A stretch of 64,000 nucleotides of DNA, from the NCBI RefSeq assembly GCF_963666675.1, contig NZ_OY762929.1:1798001-1862000 (forward strand), read 5' to 3'. Below, one piece after another: positions 9,204 through 18,071 of this stretch. The stretch's first letter is position 1. Each line of letters starts with the position of its first letter. The notes beneath the pieces are model-generated. The model was not told the origin of the DNA. It did not search any database and was given only the letters and a program-made list of their open reading frames with translations. This stretch comes from an uncultured Desulfobacter sp. Its GTDB lineage: Bacteria; Desulfobacterota; Desulfobacteria; Desulfobacterales; Desulfobacteraceae. A program made the position numbers and the translations under genes.

Positions 9204-10060
9204 ACATTCTATTGTTCGGTTCCCGGGGGCAATTGGGCTGGGAATTGCAGCGGACTTGTCCTTCCCATATTAAGTTGGAATCCTACGGGTCTCAAGATGT
9301 AGATTTCAGCGATCCCAAAGGCCTCGAACGTTGCATTGAAAAGTCGGATGCCGGATGGATCATCAATGCTGCTGCGTATACCGCTGTTGATCGGGCCGAG
9401 GAAGAAGAGAAACAGGCAGATTTGCTCAATCATCTGGCTTTGGCCCGGATTGCCGAAACGGCTCGTAATACCCATAAGAAAGTGGTACAGATCTCAACAG
9501 ATTTTATTTTTGACGGCATCTCTTCCATCCCCGTTGCACCGGACACGCCGGCAAACCCTTTATCCGTCTACGGTAAAACCAAACTTGCCGGCGAAAGAGC
9601 GGTTCAACAGATTTTACAGCATGATAGTGTGATTATCCGAACCGCGTGGCTTTATTCTTCCCATGGAAATAATTTTGTTAAAACCATGCTTCAATTGATG
9701 CGTGACCGGGATCATCTCAGTGTGGTGGATGACCAGATCGGCACCCCGACCTGGGCCAATGGACTGGCGCTTTGTGTGTGGCGTGCCATTGATCAAGAAC
9801 TGTCCGGCGTCCATCATTGGACCGATGCCGGTGTTGCCTCTTGGTATGATTTTGCCGTGGCCATACAGGAAATTGGGTTGGAATTAAAGCTGTTGGACAA
9901 ACAGATCCCCATCTCTCCCATCCCCTGCGCCCAATATCCTACGCCGGCAAAGCGACCGGCGTTTAGTGTGCTTGATAAGAGATCAACCTGGCAAAGTTTA
10001 ACAATTACGCCTGTTCACTGGCGGGCCCAACTCAAAACCATGTTAACGGAGTTGATATAA
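9200..10060 (+). CDS. rmlD: dTDP-4-dehydrorhamnose reductase
   Basis: RmlD reduces dTDP-4-keto-L-rhamnose to dTDP-L-rhamnose with NAD(P)H. This short-chain dehydrogenase of 286 residues has the nucleotide-binding loop FGSRGQLG (residues 6-13), STDFIFDG (99-106) with the catalytic Thr100, and the YGKTK catalytic pair Tyr124 and Lys128. It overlaps rmlC by 4 bp, and its stop shares one base with the rmlB start. Confidence 0.97.
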   Translation: MNILLFGSRGQLGWELQRTCPSHIKLESYGSQDVDFSDPKGLERCIEKSDAGWIINAAAYTAVDRAEEEEKQADLLNHLALARIAETARNTHKKVVQISTDFIFDGISSIPVAPDTPANPLSVYGKTKLAGERAVQQILQHDSVIIRTAWLYSSHGNNFVKTMLQLMRDRDHLSVVDDQIGTPTWANGLALCVWRAIDQELSGVHHWTDAGVASWYDFAVAIQEIGLELKLLDKQIPISPIPCAQYPTPAKRPAFSVLDKRSTWQSLTITPVHWRAQLKTMLTELI

Positions 10061-11154
10061 TGAGCGCCATGCTGGTTACCGGCGGAGCCGGATTTATCGG
10101 GACAAATTTTGTCTACTACTGGCTGAAAAATCATTCCAAAGACAAACTTATCGTTCTGGATGCTTTGACCTATGCCGGAAACCGGCACAGTCTGCAAGAG
10201 GCGGAAGCACATGCCAAATGCACCTTTGTCCATGGTGATATTCTGGACCAGGAGCTAATGGAAAACTTACTCGCTGATCATGGAATTAAAACCATTGTTC
10301 ACTTTGCTGCCGAATCCCATGTGGACAGATCCATCCTGGGACCGGATGCGTTTATCAATACGAATATTGTGGGCACCCATACCCTGCTCAAGGCAGCTAA
10401 AAAGATGTGGATTGACGGCAATGTCGAAGATCACCGTTTTCACCATATCTCCACGGATGAAGTGTACGGCACGTTGACGCCCGACGCACCACCGTTTGCG
10501 GAGACTAACCCATATCTGCCAAATTCCCCATATGCGGCCAGCAAGGCCTCGTCTGATCATCTGGTCCGGGCATATCATGAAACCTATGGGCTTAAGACCA
10601 CCATCAGCAACTGCTCAAACAATTATGGCCCGTTTCAGTTCCCGGAGAAACTGATCCCGCTGATTATTGTGAACATACTGGATAACAAGCCGTTGCCTGT
10701 TTACGGTGACGGATGTCAAATCCGGGACTGGCTCTATGTGGATGATCACAATTATGGGGTCGATTTGATTCTTCATAAAGGAATACCCGGAGAAACTTAC
10801 AATATCGGCGGTAATAACGAGTGGAAAAATATTGATATTGTCCGGCATGTCTGCGATTTGCTGGATCAGCGGTTTAAGGTGGATGCCGGGTTAAAGCAAC
10901 GCTTTCCTGAATCTCCTGCCGCGAAAGGACAATCCTCACAAAGCCTGATTACCTTTGTTAAAGACAGGGCCGGGCACGATCGCCGATATGCAATCAATCC
11001 GGCTAAAATCAGTACGGACATTGGGTTTTCCCCCCGGGAAACCTTTCCCACCGGAATTGAGAAAACAATCACCTGGTTTCTCTCAAACGAAAAATGGTGG
11101 CGAAGTATTATGGACAACAGTTACCGCGACTGGATTTCGTCCAACTACGTTTAA
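10060..11154 (+). CDS. rmlB: dTDP-glucose 4,6-dehydratase
   Basis: RmlB converts dTDP-glucose to dTDP-4-keto-6-deoxyglucose with tightly bound NAD+. The 364-residue extended SDR shows TGGAGFIG (7-14), the STDEVYG segment (131-137) carrying Thr132, Asp133 and Glu134 for dehydration, and the YAASK pair Tyr158/Lys162. It is the last gene of the rml operon; a stem-loop terminator follows at 11182. The start ATG shares a base with the rmlD stop; a second ATG three codons in is possible. Confidence 0.97.
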   Translation: MSAMLVTGGAGFIGTNFVYYWLKNHSKDKLIVLDALTYAGNRHSLQEAEAHAKCTFVHGDILDQELMENLLADHGIKTIVHFAAESHVDRSILGPDAFINTNIVGTHTLLKAAKKMWIDGNVEDHRFHHISTDEVYGTLTPDAPPFAETNPYLPNSPYAASKASSDHLVRAYHETYGLKTTISNCSNNYGPFQFPEKLIPLIIVNILDNKPLPVYGDGCQIRDWLYVDDHNYGVDLILHKGIPGETYNIGGNNEWKNIDIVRHVCDLLDQRFKVDAGLKQRFPESPAAKGQSSQSLITFVKDRAGHDRRYAINPAKISTDIGFSPRETFPTGIEKTITWFLSNEKWWRSIMDNSYRDWISSNYV

Positions 11155-11181
11155 TTTCTGATGTAAAATTTCTTTGTTGTC

Positions 11182-11217
11182 ATGCTTGGGGCGATGTCCC
11201 AAGCATTCTTCTATTTT
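11182..11217 (+). terminator. Probable intrinsic terminator of the rml operon
   Basis: A perfect 9-bp stem (atgcttggg 11182-11190 with cccaagcat 11198-11206) closes a 7-nt loop and is followed by a T-rich tail. It lies 28 bp past the rmlB stop. Confidence 0.75.
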
Positions 11218-11347
11218 CGTAATTTCCAACTCTATTCATGTAACAGCCATCGGTTGATATCCTCTATTATCATCCTAATCCAACCCGAAACAAACCATCA
11301 ACATTCTAATACAATTTATTATAATCATTCTGTAAAAGGATCGCGTC

Positions 11348-12790
11348 ATGTTAAAAGAGAAAAACAGACTTTTCCTTCGTATTCAACGGCTGATTGATCT
11401 ATGCATCACTACAGGCTGTTTTGTCGCAGCCTATTTTATAAAGAGAAATCTTCTTCCATCCGACTACTCTTCACTCTCTACTGGCCCCAATTATTATCTT
11501 GTCCTGGTGTTGATTGTTATGATCTGGTCCATATGCTTTACCTGGGTGGGGCTGTATCAATCATTTCGTGAGAATCCGTTTTCCTGGTTTTTTATCAATA
11601 TTGTCAAGGCATGTCTTTCAGGGGTTCTCATCCTTAATGTGGTGTTATTTGCCATGGGCATCAAGGATATGAGCCGGATTCTGATGGGTATCTTTTTCGT
11701 GCTGAATATATTCGGTCTGACGTTGTTCAAGTGGTGTGTTGTGATGTTGCTCCAGCAGCTTCGGGCCAAGGGCTATAACACGCGAAATGTCCTGATTGTG
11801 GGGAGCCGGGACCGGGCTGTGTCTGTGATCAAATCCATTGATGTGAGCCGGGAAGGGGGGTATCGAATTCTTGGCTGCTTTGATATAAATCCTGAAATTG
11901 TTGGGTCCTCGGTCGTCAATGGGTACAAAGTGATTGGCACCATAACGGATCTTAAAGCATATCTTGAAAACAATGTGGTGGACGAGTTGATATTTGCCAT
12001 GCCCCTGAGGATCATGGATGATCCTGATAAATACCTGGTGCTGGCAGAAGCCATGGGCGTCCGGGTCCGGTTTGTGCCGGACTGGCAAATTCATTATTTA
12101 AGATATACACCGGCTGTGGCCCAGATGCATGTAATCGATTTTAGCGGTATCCCCACACTGACGTTGCAAAGTACCCCGGTAAATGAGGGGTTGCTCTTGA
12201 TGAAGTCCTTTATGGACTATGGATTGGCCCTGTTTTCCCTGATTTTTTTTGCGCCGGTGTTTGCAATCATCAGCCTGGCGATTTATCTGGCATCGCCAGG
12301 ACCGGTTTTTTACAGCCAGGAAAGGCTGGGTCAAAACGGCCGGCGGTTTAAGGTGCTCAAGTTCCGAAGCATGGTTTTGGATGCGGATAAAAAGCTGGAC
12401 GCGTTAAAGGCATTGAACGAGGCGGACGGGCCTGCCTTTAAAATTAAACGAGATCCCCGGATTATTCCCTATGTGGGCACTTTTTTACGAAAGAGCAGTT
12501 TGGATGAACTGCCCCAGTTAATAAATGTTTTGAAGGGGGATATGAGTCTGGTTGGGCCGCGGCCGCCGTTGCCCAGCGAAGTGTGCCAATATGAGGTTTG
12601 GCAGCGCAGACGGCTTTCCATGAAGCCGGGATTGACCTGTCTGTGGCAGATTGCACCCAAGCGAAATGATCTTTCCTTTGATGAGTGGATGAGATTGGAT
12701 TTACAATATATTGATAAATGGTCCCTTCGCCTGGATTTTATGTTGATCATGAAAACTGTGGGCAGTGTGTTGACCGGGGCGGGACGATAA
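11348..12790 (+). CDS. Undecaprenyl-phosphate glycosylphosphotransferase (WcaJ/WbaP type)
   Basis: This 480-residue membrane enzyme is expected to start repeat-unit assembly by moving a sugar-1-phosphate from a nucleotide sugar to undecaprenyl phosphate. Four hydrophobic helices lie within residues 15-135, then a Rossmann-like domain (NVLIVGSRD, 147-155). After a further membrane segment at about 285-315 comes the catalytic bacterial sugar transferase domain: KVLKFRSM (335-342), SSLDELPQL (383-391) with the Asp385-Glu386 catalytic pair, and SLVGPRP (400-406). Length and architecture match polyisoprenyl-phosphate hexose-1-phosphate transferases. The sugar specificity is unknown. The start has an aaagga RBS 8 bp upstream. 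Confidence 0.93.
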   Translation: MLKEKNRLFLRIQRLIDLCITTGCFVAAYFIKRNLLPSDYSSLSTGPNYYLVLVLIVMIWSICFTWVGLYQSFRENPFSWFFINIVKACLSGVLILNVVLFAMGIKDMSRILMGIFFVLNIFGLTLFKWCVVMLLQQLRAKGYNTRNVLIVGSRDRAVSVIKSIDVSREGGYRILGCFDINPEIVGSSVVNGYKVIGTITDLKAYLENNVVDELIFAMPLRIMDDPDKYLVLAEAMGVRVRFVPDWQIHYLRYTPAVAQMHVIDFSGIPTLTLQSTPVNEGLLLMKSFMDYGLALFSLIFFAPVFAIISLAIYLASPGPVFYSQERLGQNGRRFKVLKFRSMVLDADKKLDALKALNEADGPAFKIKRDPRIIPYVGTFLRKSSLDELPQLINVLKGDMSLVGPRPPLPSEVCQYEVWQRRRLSMKPGLTCLWQIAPKRNDLSFDEWMRLDLQYIDKWSLRLDFMLIMKTVGSVLTGAGR

Positions 12791-12792
12791 CG

Positions 12793-14091
12793 ATGAAATC
12801 AACGGTTTACAGTAAAGCTGTGCTGACGATCATTTGCATTCTGATTGTTTTTACACCCTTGGCCCGGGGCAGTGTCCACCCTTGGGCATCGTCCGTGATG
12901 CAGTTTGGGGTGATTCTTTCCTGCCTTCTGCTGGTTATCGAAAGCCTTCATTTTGATACCGTGTTGATCCCCAAAACCCCTTTGAACCTGCCGTTATTTG
13001 TTCTGGTTGTCATGGCCGGTGTTTCCATGATGGTTTCACCCCACCGGGCCCTTGCCTGGCAGGGCTATTTGATGTTGCTGACCTATGTCGGCGTTTATCT
13101 GTTAGGCCGGTCGGTGGTGCGTACCCGAGAGCAGCAGCGGCTTGTGGTGTATACTATTATCGGTACGGCGTTATTTTTATCCGTGTTTGGGTTGTTCAAG
13201 CGGTTTGGGGTGAATCCTTTCCCCTTCTGGCAGTATGATGAACTGCGGTACAGTCCTGAGTTTGTCTCCGCCACCTACGGCAACCATAACCATCTGGCCG
13301 GGTTCATTGAAATGGCCTTGCCCTTTTTGCTTGTGTTGCTGTTGACGCGAACGCGCAGTGTGGCATGGCTGATGGTGATTATTTATCTGGCCCTGGTGTT
13401 GGTGGCGGTCCAGGCATTGACTTTGTCCCGGGGCGGGTGGGCCGCCATGGCATTTTCCATTGCGTTCATGGTGATGATGCTTTTGAGTCAGAAGCGGTTT
13501 TACAGCAAGAAATTGATTCTGGTGTTGACGGGTATTACCCTGGTCATTTCCGTCTTTATTCTGGCAAGCTCTCCCATTGTCTCCCGGGTGATGACCGTTG
13601 CCCAAAAAGATGAAGCCGCCAGCGCAGAATCCCGGGTGACCGCATGGAAAGGCACTGTGGAGATGATCAAAGACTATCCTTTTTTCGGCACAGGGCCCGG
13701 GACATACTCTGCCGAATTCCCGGCATACCAGCCCCCGGGTCTGGGGGTGATATTTAAACATGCCCACAATGATTATCTACATTTTACGGCTGACATGGGT
13801 CTATGGGTAATCCCGGTGATGATCTGGATGCTCGTTGTTTTTTTTAAGGCGGGCTTTAAAAACAGAGAGAGCCGCAGCCGGCAGACCAGCGGATTTGCCC
13901 TGGCGGCTATGGTTGCGGTGGTGGCCATTCTGGTTCACAGTATCGTGGATTTTAATTTGCATATCCCGGCCAATGCCTTTGTCTTTTGTGTGATTGTATC
14001 TGTGTTTCAACCTTTTCGTTATAAATCCGGTCAGCCCAAACCGGCTGAAAGAAATTTGGGATTAGAAAATCCCATAACCGAAACTATCTGA
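12793..14091 (+). CDS. O-antigen ligase/polymerase family protein (Wzy_C)
   Basis: A polytopic membrane protein of 432 residues. The ATG at 12793, two bases past the upstream stop, is preferred over the longer frame from 12718, because the protein then begins with a short basic stretch and a first helix (LTIICILIVF). About ten hydrophobic segments are visible. The family region includes YGNHNHLAGF near residue 158, SRGGW, then a periplasmic loop with GTGPGTYSAEFP and HAHNDYLHF, a common Wzy_C/O-antigen-ligase signature. It probably polymerises or ligates the glycan whose first sugar is loaded by the preceding transferase. Confidence 0.9.
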   Translation: MKSTVYSKAVLTIICILIVFTPLARGSVHPWASSVMQFGVILSCLLLVIESLHFDTVLIPKTPLNLPLFVLVVMAGVSMMVSPHRALAWQGYLMLLTYVGVYLLGRSVVRTREQQRLVVYTIIGTALFLSVFGLFKRFGVNPFPFWQYDELRYSPEFVSATYGNHNHLAGFIEMALPFLLVLLLTRTRSVAWLMVIIYLALVLVAVQALTLSRGGWAAMAFSIAFMVMMLLSQKRFYSKKLILVLTGITLVISVFILASSPIVSRVMTVAQKDEAASAESRVTAWKGTVEMIKDYPFFGTGPGTYSAEFPAYQPPGLGVIFKHAHNDYLHFTADMGLWVIPVMIWMLVVFFKAGFKNRESRSRQTSGFALAAMVAVVAILVHSIVDFNLHIPANAFVFCVIVSVFQPFRYKSGQPKPAERNLGLENPITETI

Positions 14092-14136
14092 ATATCCGTT
14101 GATTTAACCCCCCCATTTAAAAAAAACTAATTCAAG

Positions 14137-14180
14137 CGAGCGGTTTACCCATCCGGGTAAACCGCTCGTTTGGGTTTAAA
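14137..14180 (+). terminator. Strong stem-loop terminator after the glycan locus
   Basis: A perfect 14-bp stem (cgagcggtttaccc 14137-14150 with gggtaaaccgctcg 14155-14168) has a 4-nt loop and is followed by a T-rich stretch. It ends the polysaccharide transcription unit 45 bp after the polymerase stop. Confidence 0.88.
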
Positions 14181-14271
14181 GGGTATTGAAGAATTAAACC
14201 GGATAAGGCATAAGATCAAATATGATCCATTCCTGAGTATGGGGATGTTTGGAAAGCCAAAGGAATGAACA

Positions 14272-14922
14272 ATGCAGTTAAGTGAACACAATGCCGATTC
14301 TGATCGGCCTCGTCTGGAGATTTTCAGCGACTATATCTGACCCTGGTGCTACTTCAGTACAGGCTGTATTGATAAATTAAATAAGACCTACGATATCGAA
14401 ATCCAGTGGCGGGCCTACCCGCTGCAACCGGATGTGCCCGAACAAGGATTACCCATCGCCCGACTGCTGGAGGAAAAAGGTTTGCTGGTCACCCCGGAAC
14501 AGGTGAACGCCAATCTTAAAGCCACGGCCCAAAGCTATGATCTGCCCTTTGGGGAGGGGAAGATGATCTATAATTCCCGTCTGGCCCAGGAGATCGGCCT
14601 GTGGGCCCAGGATTGCGGCAAAGCTCACCGGTTTCATGATGCGGCGTTCAAAGCCTATTTTGTGGATGATCGAAATCTGGCGGACAAATCGGTGATCCTG
14701 GATTTAGCGGCGTCGGCGGATCTGGATGTGGCCGAAGCAGAGGAGATCATTGATTCAAGATCCTATGCCGATGCCGTGGACCGGGATTGGGCAAAGGCCC
14801 GGGAGCTTGAACTTGTGGCTGCCCCAACTTTTTTGATGAAGGGTCAAAGGCTTGTGGGTGCAAAACCGTATCAGATTCTTGAAAAAATGGTGGCACAGGT
14901 AATGGGTGAAGTTCAGAACTGA
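14272..14922 (+). CDS. DsbA/FrnE-like thiol-disulfide oxidoreductase, probable selenoprotein (UPWC active site)
   Basis: Reading from the ATG at 14272 (aaagga RBS about 7 bp upstream) gives SDYI, then an in-frame TGA at 14338-14340 (codon 23), then PWCY. The same frame then runs open to a stop at 14922, 216 residues in all. DsbA/FrnE-family proteins have a CPWC motif at exactly this place, after an SD(F/Y/V)(I/V) strand, so the TGA sits where the nucleophilic Cys belongs and is best read as selenocysteine. The family match continues after the TGA: WRAYPLQPD (46-54), the helical insert, and the cis-Pro segment VAAPTFLMKGQRLVGAKPY. A hairpin with SECIS-like geometry follows the TGA. No signal peptide is visible, so a cytoplasmic thiol-redox role like FrnE is likely. 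TGA serves as a normal stop elsewhere in the window. The alternative, a pseudogene, is less likely because the UGA falls exactly on the redox residue. Confidence 0.87.
14338..14371 (+). promoter_or_regulatory. Candidate bacterial SECIS element at the Sec UGA
   Basis: Downstream of the UGA (14338-14340), caguaca (14355-14361) pairs with uguauug (14365-14371), giving 7 bp with one G-U pair around a GGC apical loop (14362-14364). The loop begins with G and lies 21 nt after the UGA. That fits the known bacterial SECIS pattern of a small G-containing apical loop about 16-37 nt past the codon. SelB binding is inferred. Confidence 0.6.
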
Positions 14923-14949
14923 TCATTCATGACGCCTTGATCTATTCTT

Positions 14950-14979
14950 GCCCGGCTGAATGCCGGGCTTTTGTGTTTT
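14950..14979 (+). terminator. Intrinsic terminator of the selenoprotein gene
   Basis: A 7-bp GC-rich stem (gcccggc 14950-14956, gccgggc 14962-14968) with loop tgaat is followed by ttttgtgtttt. Confidence 0.88.
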
Positions 14980-15010
14980 GGTTCCCCTTGCATGCTGATC
15001 TGTGGCGGAC

Positions 15011-15042
15011 CGTCATAAAAATATAATCCTTTCGTCATAAAA
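15011..15042 (+). promoter_or_regulatory. Pho-box-like direct repeats upstream of the GDPD gene
   Basis: The 10-mer cgtcataaaa occurs at 15011-15020 and again at 15033-15042, a 22-bp period. PhoB half-sites (CTGTCATA-like) repeat at 11-bp steps, so two conserved half-sites two helical turns apart are consistent with PhoB control of a phosphodiester-scavenging gene. The middle half-site would be degenerate. Confidence 0.4.
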
Positions 15043-15167
15043 TCAAAACATTGATCACATAAACAAACGGGTGTTCGCTGTTTTCACTGTGATTAGATTT
15101 TATGCATTCTTTCTTACGCATGGCCTGATGTGGGCTGTGCAATGTATTTCAAATTGGGGGAAAAGAA

Positions 15168-16517
15168 ATGGGTTATAAGAAAATAGTTACCGCGATCATG
15201 TTATCTATGTTTGTTTCCGTTGCAATGACGGGTATCGCCGGGGCCGGCATGGATCAAAACAAAAAACAGAAAATGCGCAATGCAATAGGGTGGTATAAAA
15301 AATGGTACAAATCAATTGATGACGGCAAGGTGGCCCATTTAGGTCCCCGGCCCTTTTATCTGGTTGAGGATATGGAAGACAGCCCTTTGAAAAAGAAATT
15401 AAAGCGGTGCACCAAGATGCCTGTTTTTTTCAGATCCGACTTCTCCATCGGGCACCGCGGTGCTGCACTTCAATTCCCGGAACATACCAAGGAATCCTAT
15501 GAGGCCGCGGCTGCCATGGGTGCCGGCATCCTGGAGTGTGACGTCACCTTTACGTCGGATGAAAAACTGGTCTGCCGCCATTCCCAGTGCGATCTTCACA
15601 CCACCACCAACATCCTGGCCATTCCGGAACTTGCCGCCAAGTGCTCCACGCCTTTTACCCCGGCCGTATTAGACGAAAACGGTGACGTGGTCACCCCGGC
15701 TTCTGCCCAGTGCTGTACCAGTGACATCACCCTGGAAGAGTTTAAAACGTTGAAAGGGAAAATGGATGCATATAATCCTGCGGCCGTTACCGTGGAAGAA
15801 TATATGAATGCCACACCGACCTGGCGGACCGATCTATATACACAAAATGGAACTTTGATGACCCATGCGGAAAGCATCGAGCTGTTTAAAAAACTGGGGG
15901 TAAAAATGACCCCGGAGCTTAAATCTCCCAGCGTTGATATGCCGTTTAACGGTAATTACACCCAGGAAGTCTATGCCCAGCAGATGATTGATGAATATAA
16001 GGCCGCCAATGTTCCGCCCTCCAAAGTTTATGCCCAGTCTTTTAATATTGACGATGTGCTTTACTGGATCGAGAACACGCCGGCATACGGCAAACAGGCT
16101 GTGTATTTAGATGGCCGTTACGATGATTCGGCTTTTGATTACACCGATCCTTCCACCTGGTCTCCCTCCATGGAAGAGATGGTGGCCGACGGGGTTAGAA
16201 TCATTGCCCCGCCGATGTATATGCTTCTGGCCGTAGAAGACGGAAAGCTTGTGCCCTCTACCTATGCCCTTGAAGCCAAAAAAGCGGGTTTGGAAATCAT
16301 CACCTGGACCCTGGAACGCTCCGGGCTTCTGGAAGAGGGGGGTGGCTGGTACTACCAATCGGTTACTGAACTGATCGATAACGATGGCGACATGTATGAA
16401 GTGCTGGATGTTCTGGCTAAAGATGTCGGAATTATCGGGATTTTTGCAGACTGGCCGGCGACAGTTACGTTTTACGCCAACTGCATGGGCAAAGAATTGT
16501 CATCGGAAGATCGTTAG
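15168..16517 (+). CDS. Periplasmic glycerophosphodiester phosphodiesterase
   Basis: GDPD enzymes hydrolyse glycerophosphodiesters to glycerol-3-phosphate and an alcohol, scavenging phosphorus and glycerol in the periplasm. The 449-residue protein begins with a clear signal peptide (basic MGYKK, hydrophobic to about residue 22, GAG cleavage region). The catalytic TIM barrel starts at SIGHRGAA with His96 and Arg97, then PEHT with Glu105, LECDV with metal ligands Glu123 and Asp125, and the second catalytic His138 in CRHS. Several Cys residues in the large inserts could form disulfides after export. A ggggaaaagaa RBS precedes the start. The gene stands alone between two terminators. Confidence 0.92.
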   Translation: MGYKKIVTAIMLSMFVSVAMTGIAGAGMDQNKKQKMRNAIGWYKKWYKSIDDGKVAHLGPRPFYLVEDMEDSPLKKKLKRCTKMPVFFRSDFSIGHRGAALQFPEHTKESYEAAAAMGAGILECDVTFTSDEKLVCRHSQCDLHTTTNILAIPELAAKCSTPFTPAVLDENGDVVTPASAQCCTSDITLEEFKTLKGKMDAYNPAAVTVEEYMNATPTWRTDLYTQNGTLMTHAESIELFKKLGVKMTPELKSPSVDMPFNGNYTQEVYAQQMIDEYKAANVPPSKVYAQSFNIDDVLYWIENTPAYGKQAVYLDGRYDDSAFDYTDPSTWSPSMEEMVADGVRIIAPPMYMLLAVEDGKLVPSTYALEAKKAGLEIITWTLERSGLLEEGGGWYYQSVTELIDNDGDMYEVLDVLAKDVGIIGIFADWPATVTFYANCMGKELSSEDR

Positions 16518-16552
16518 TTTCATGGCAAAATAAATGAAAAGCAGCGGACAGG

Positions 16553-16585
16553 GCCGGGGATTGGTTTTAATCCCCGGCTGTTTTA
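16553..16585 (+). terminator. Intrinsic terminator of the GDPD gene
   Basis: A perfect 10-bp stem (gccggggatt 16553-16562, aatccccggc 16569-16578) has loop ggtttt and is followed by tgtttta. Confidence 0.88.
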
Positions 16586-16925
16586 GATGGAGATAGTCCG
16601 GATCGGCCGTCTCAGCAACTATAATATAACAGCCATTGGCTGACCTGACATATCAGCACTGAAGGACAGCCCACAACGAAGGTTGAAAGAACTCAGTAAC
16701 TTACTGAACTCTTTCATATAAACGATGATACGCGATCATTTCTTCCTTTCTGCTTCAATACGATACATATTTAAGTGCTTATCTTTATTTCAAATTGGAA
16801 ACAAATCCAATGGCGACTGCCCTGTGTATCCGTGTGAACAGGGTCTGGCATTCCTTGATAATTTCTAGTATATTATCCCACTTGTTTAAATGGTCCTGGT
16901 GGATTTAACGTGTAAAGGATGGGAT
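16586..16925. other. Intergenic region before the peptidase-larC-pgpA-recA block
   Basis: About 340 bp without a gene. It contains an interrupted palindrome at 16684-16716 (tgaaaga and tcagtaa arms mirrored by ttactga and tctttca), which could be a regulatory hairpin or operator, and an AT-rich stretch with a tattat -10-like sequence near 16871. The promoter of the downstream block must lie here. Confidence 0.4.
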
Positions 16926-18071
16926 ATGATTGATGAAGAACGCCTGGGGCAGCGGTTTTCGGAACTTGTCCAGATTGATTCCGAATCCGGTAGCGAGGCT
17001 TTGATTGCAAAGGTTCTTGAAAAGGAACTGATAGACCTTGGGGCAACGGTTACGTTTGATGACGCCGGTGCCAAGGTCAACGGTGACTGCGGCAACCTTG
17101 TGGCCACATTTAAAGGCAATGCGGATGTTGAGCCGGTGATGCTTTCCGGACATATGGACACGGTGGTACCGGGCAAAGGGGTGAAGGTCATATTTGAGGA
17201 CGGTGTATTTAGAAGTGACGGTACAACCATCCTGGGGTCCGACGACAAGTCCGCCCTGGCCATTATCCTTGAGGTGATGCAGGTGATCAAAGAAAATAAC
17301 CTGCCGTGTCCCCCCGTTGAGGTGGTCATGACGGTGGGGGAAGAGCAGGGGCTTTTGGGGGCCAAGAACCTTGACTGTTCAATTCTCAAATCAAAATTCG
17401 GATATATCCTGGATGCCGTGGACACCGAGGGCATTGTGAACCGGGCACCAACGGCCAACAAGATCAGTGCAAAAATTTACGGCCGGGCAGCCCACGCCGG
17501 CGGTACACCGGAAAACGGCGTCTCTGCCATTTATGCGGCCTCCTGTGCCGTTTCCAAACTTGAACTGGGGCGCCTTGACGATGAAACCACCTGCAATCTG
17601 GGGGTTATTTCCGGCGGGGCGGCTACAAATATCATACCCGAATATGTGGAAATTCACGGCGAAGCCCGGTCCCATGATCCTGCAAAACTGGAACAGGTCA
17701 CACAGGCCATTGTCTCCACCTTTGAGAATACCATGGCCGAACTTCAGGCCCAGGGGGACACGGTTCCCAGTGTAGATATGATAGTGAAAAATGACTTTCC
17801 CCATACCTGTATCCCCGAAGATCATATGGTGATCAAACTTGCCCAGAAGGCTGCGGCAAACCTGGGCCGGGAGATGCCATGTAAAACCAGCGGCGGTGCG
17901 GCGGATGCCAATATCTTTTTCGGCAAAGGCATTGCAGCCGGCGTCATCGGTACAGGTATGACGGATGTGCATACCCTTAAGGAATCCATTAAACTTAAAG
18001 ATATGGTTGGTTGTGCTCAACTGGTTCTTGAAATTCTTAAACTCCATGCAGCAGGAAAGGCGGCGGTATGA
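16926..18071 (+). CDS. M20-family metallopeptidase, PepT-like
   Basis: This co-catalytic zinc aminopeptidase of about 381 residues most resembles the peptidase T-like M20 proteins that cleave small peptides in the cytoplasm. Counting from the ATG at 16926, which has an aaggatggg RBS (the frame also opens at 16890 but with no RBS), the metal and catalytic motifs are LSGHMDT (His76, Asp78), GSDDKSA (Asp106), and GEEQG (catalytic Glu139 with Glu140). A dimerisation insert begins near AHAGGTPE, and a C-terminal metal His occurs in TDVHTLKES. The stop overlaps the larC start as ATGA. Confidence 0.9.
   Translation: MIDEERLGQRFSELVQIDSESGSEALIAKVLEKELIDLGATVTFDDAGAKVNGDCGNLVATFKGNADVEPVMLSGHMDTVVPGKGVKVIFEDGVFRSDGTTILGSDDKSALAIILEVMQVIKENNLPCPPVEVVMTVGEEQGLLGAKNLDCSILKSKFGYILDAVDTEGIVNRAPTANKISAKIYGRAAHAGGTPENGVSAIYAASCAVSKLELGRLDDETTCNLGVISGGAATNIIPEYVEIHGEARSHDPAKLEQVTQAIVSTFENTMAELQAQGDTVPSVDMIVKNDFPHTCIPEDHMVIKLAQKAAANLGREMPCKTSGGAADANIFFGKGIAAGVIGTGMTDVHTLKESIKLKDMVGCAQLVLEILKLHAAGKAAV

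Noticed and set aside
13177..13767. Minus-strand open frame of 196 codons opposite the polymerase-like gene
   Set aside because: It is the antisense shadow of a long membrane-protein gene, with a His/Gln-rich low-complexity composition, no RBS and no domain.
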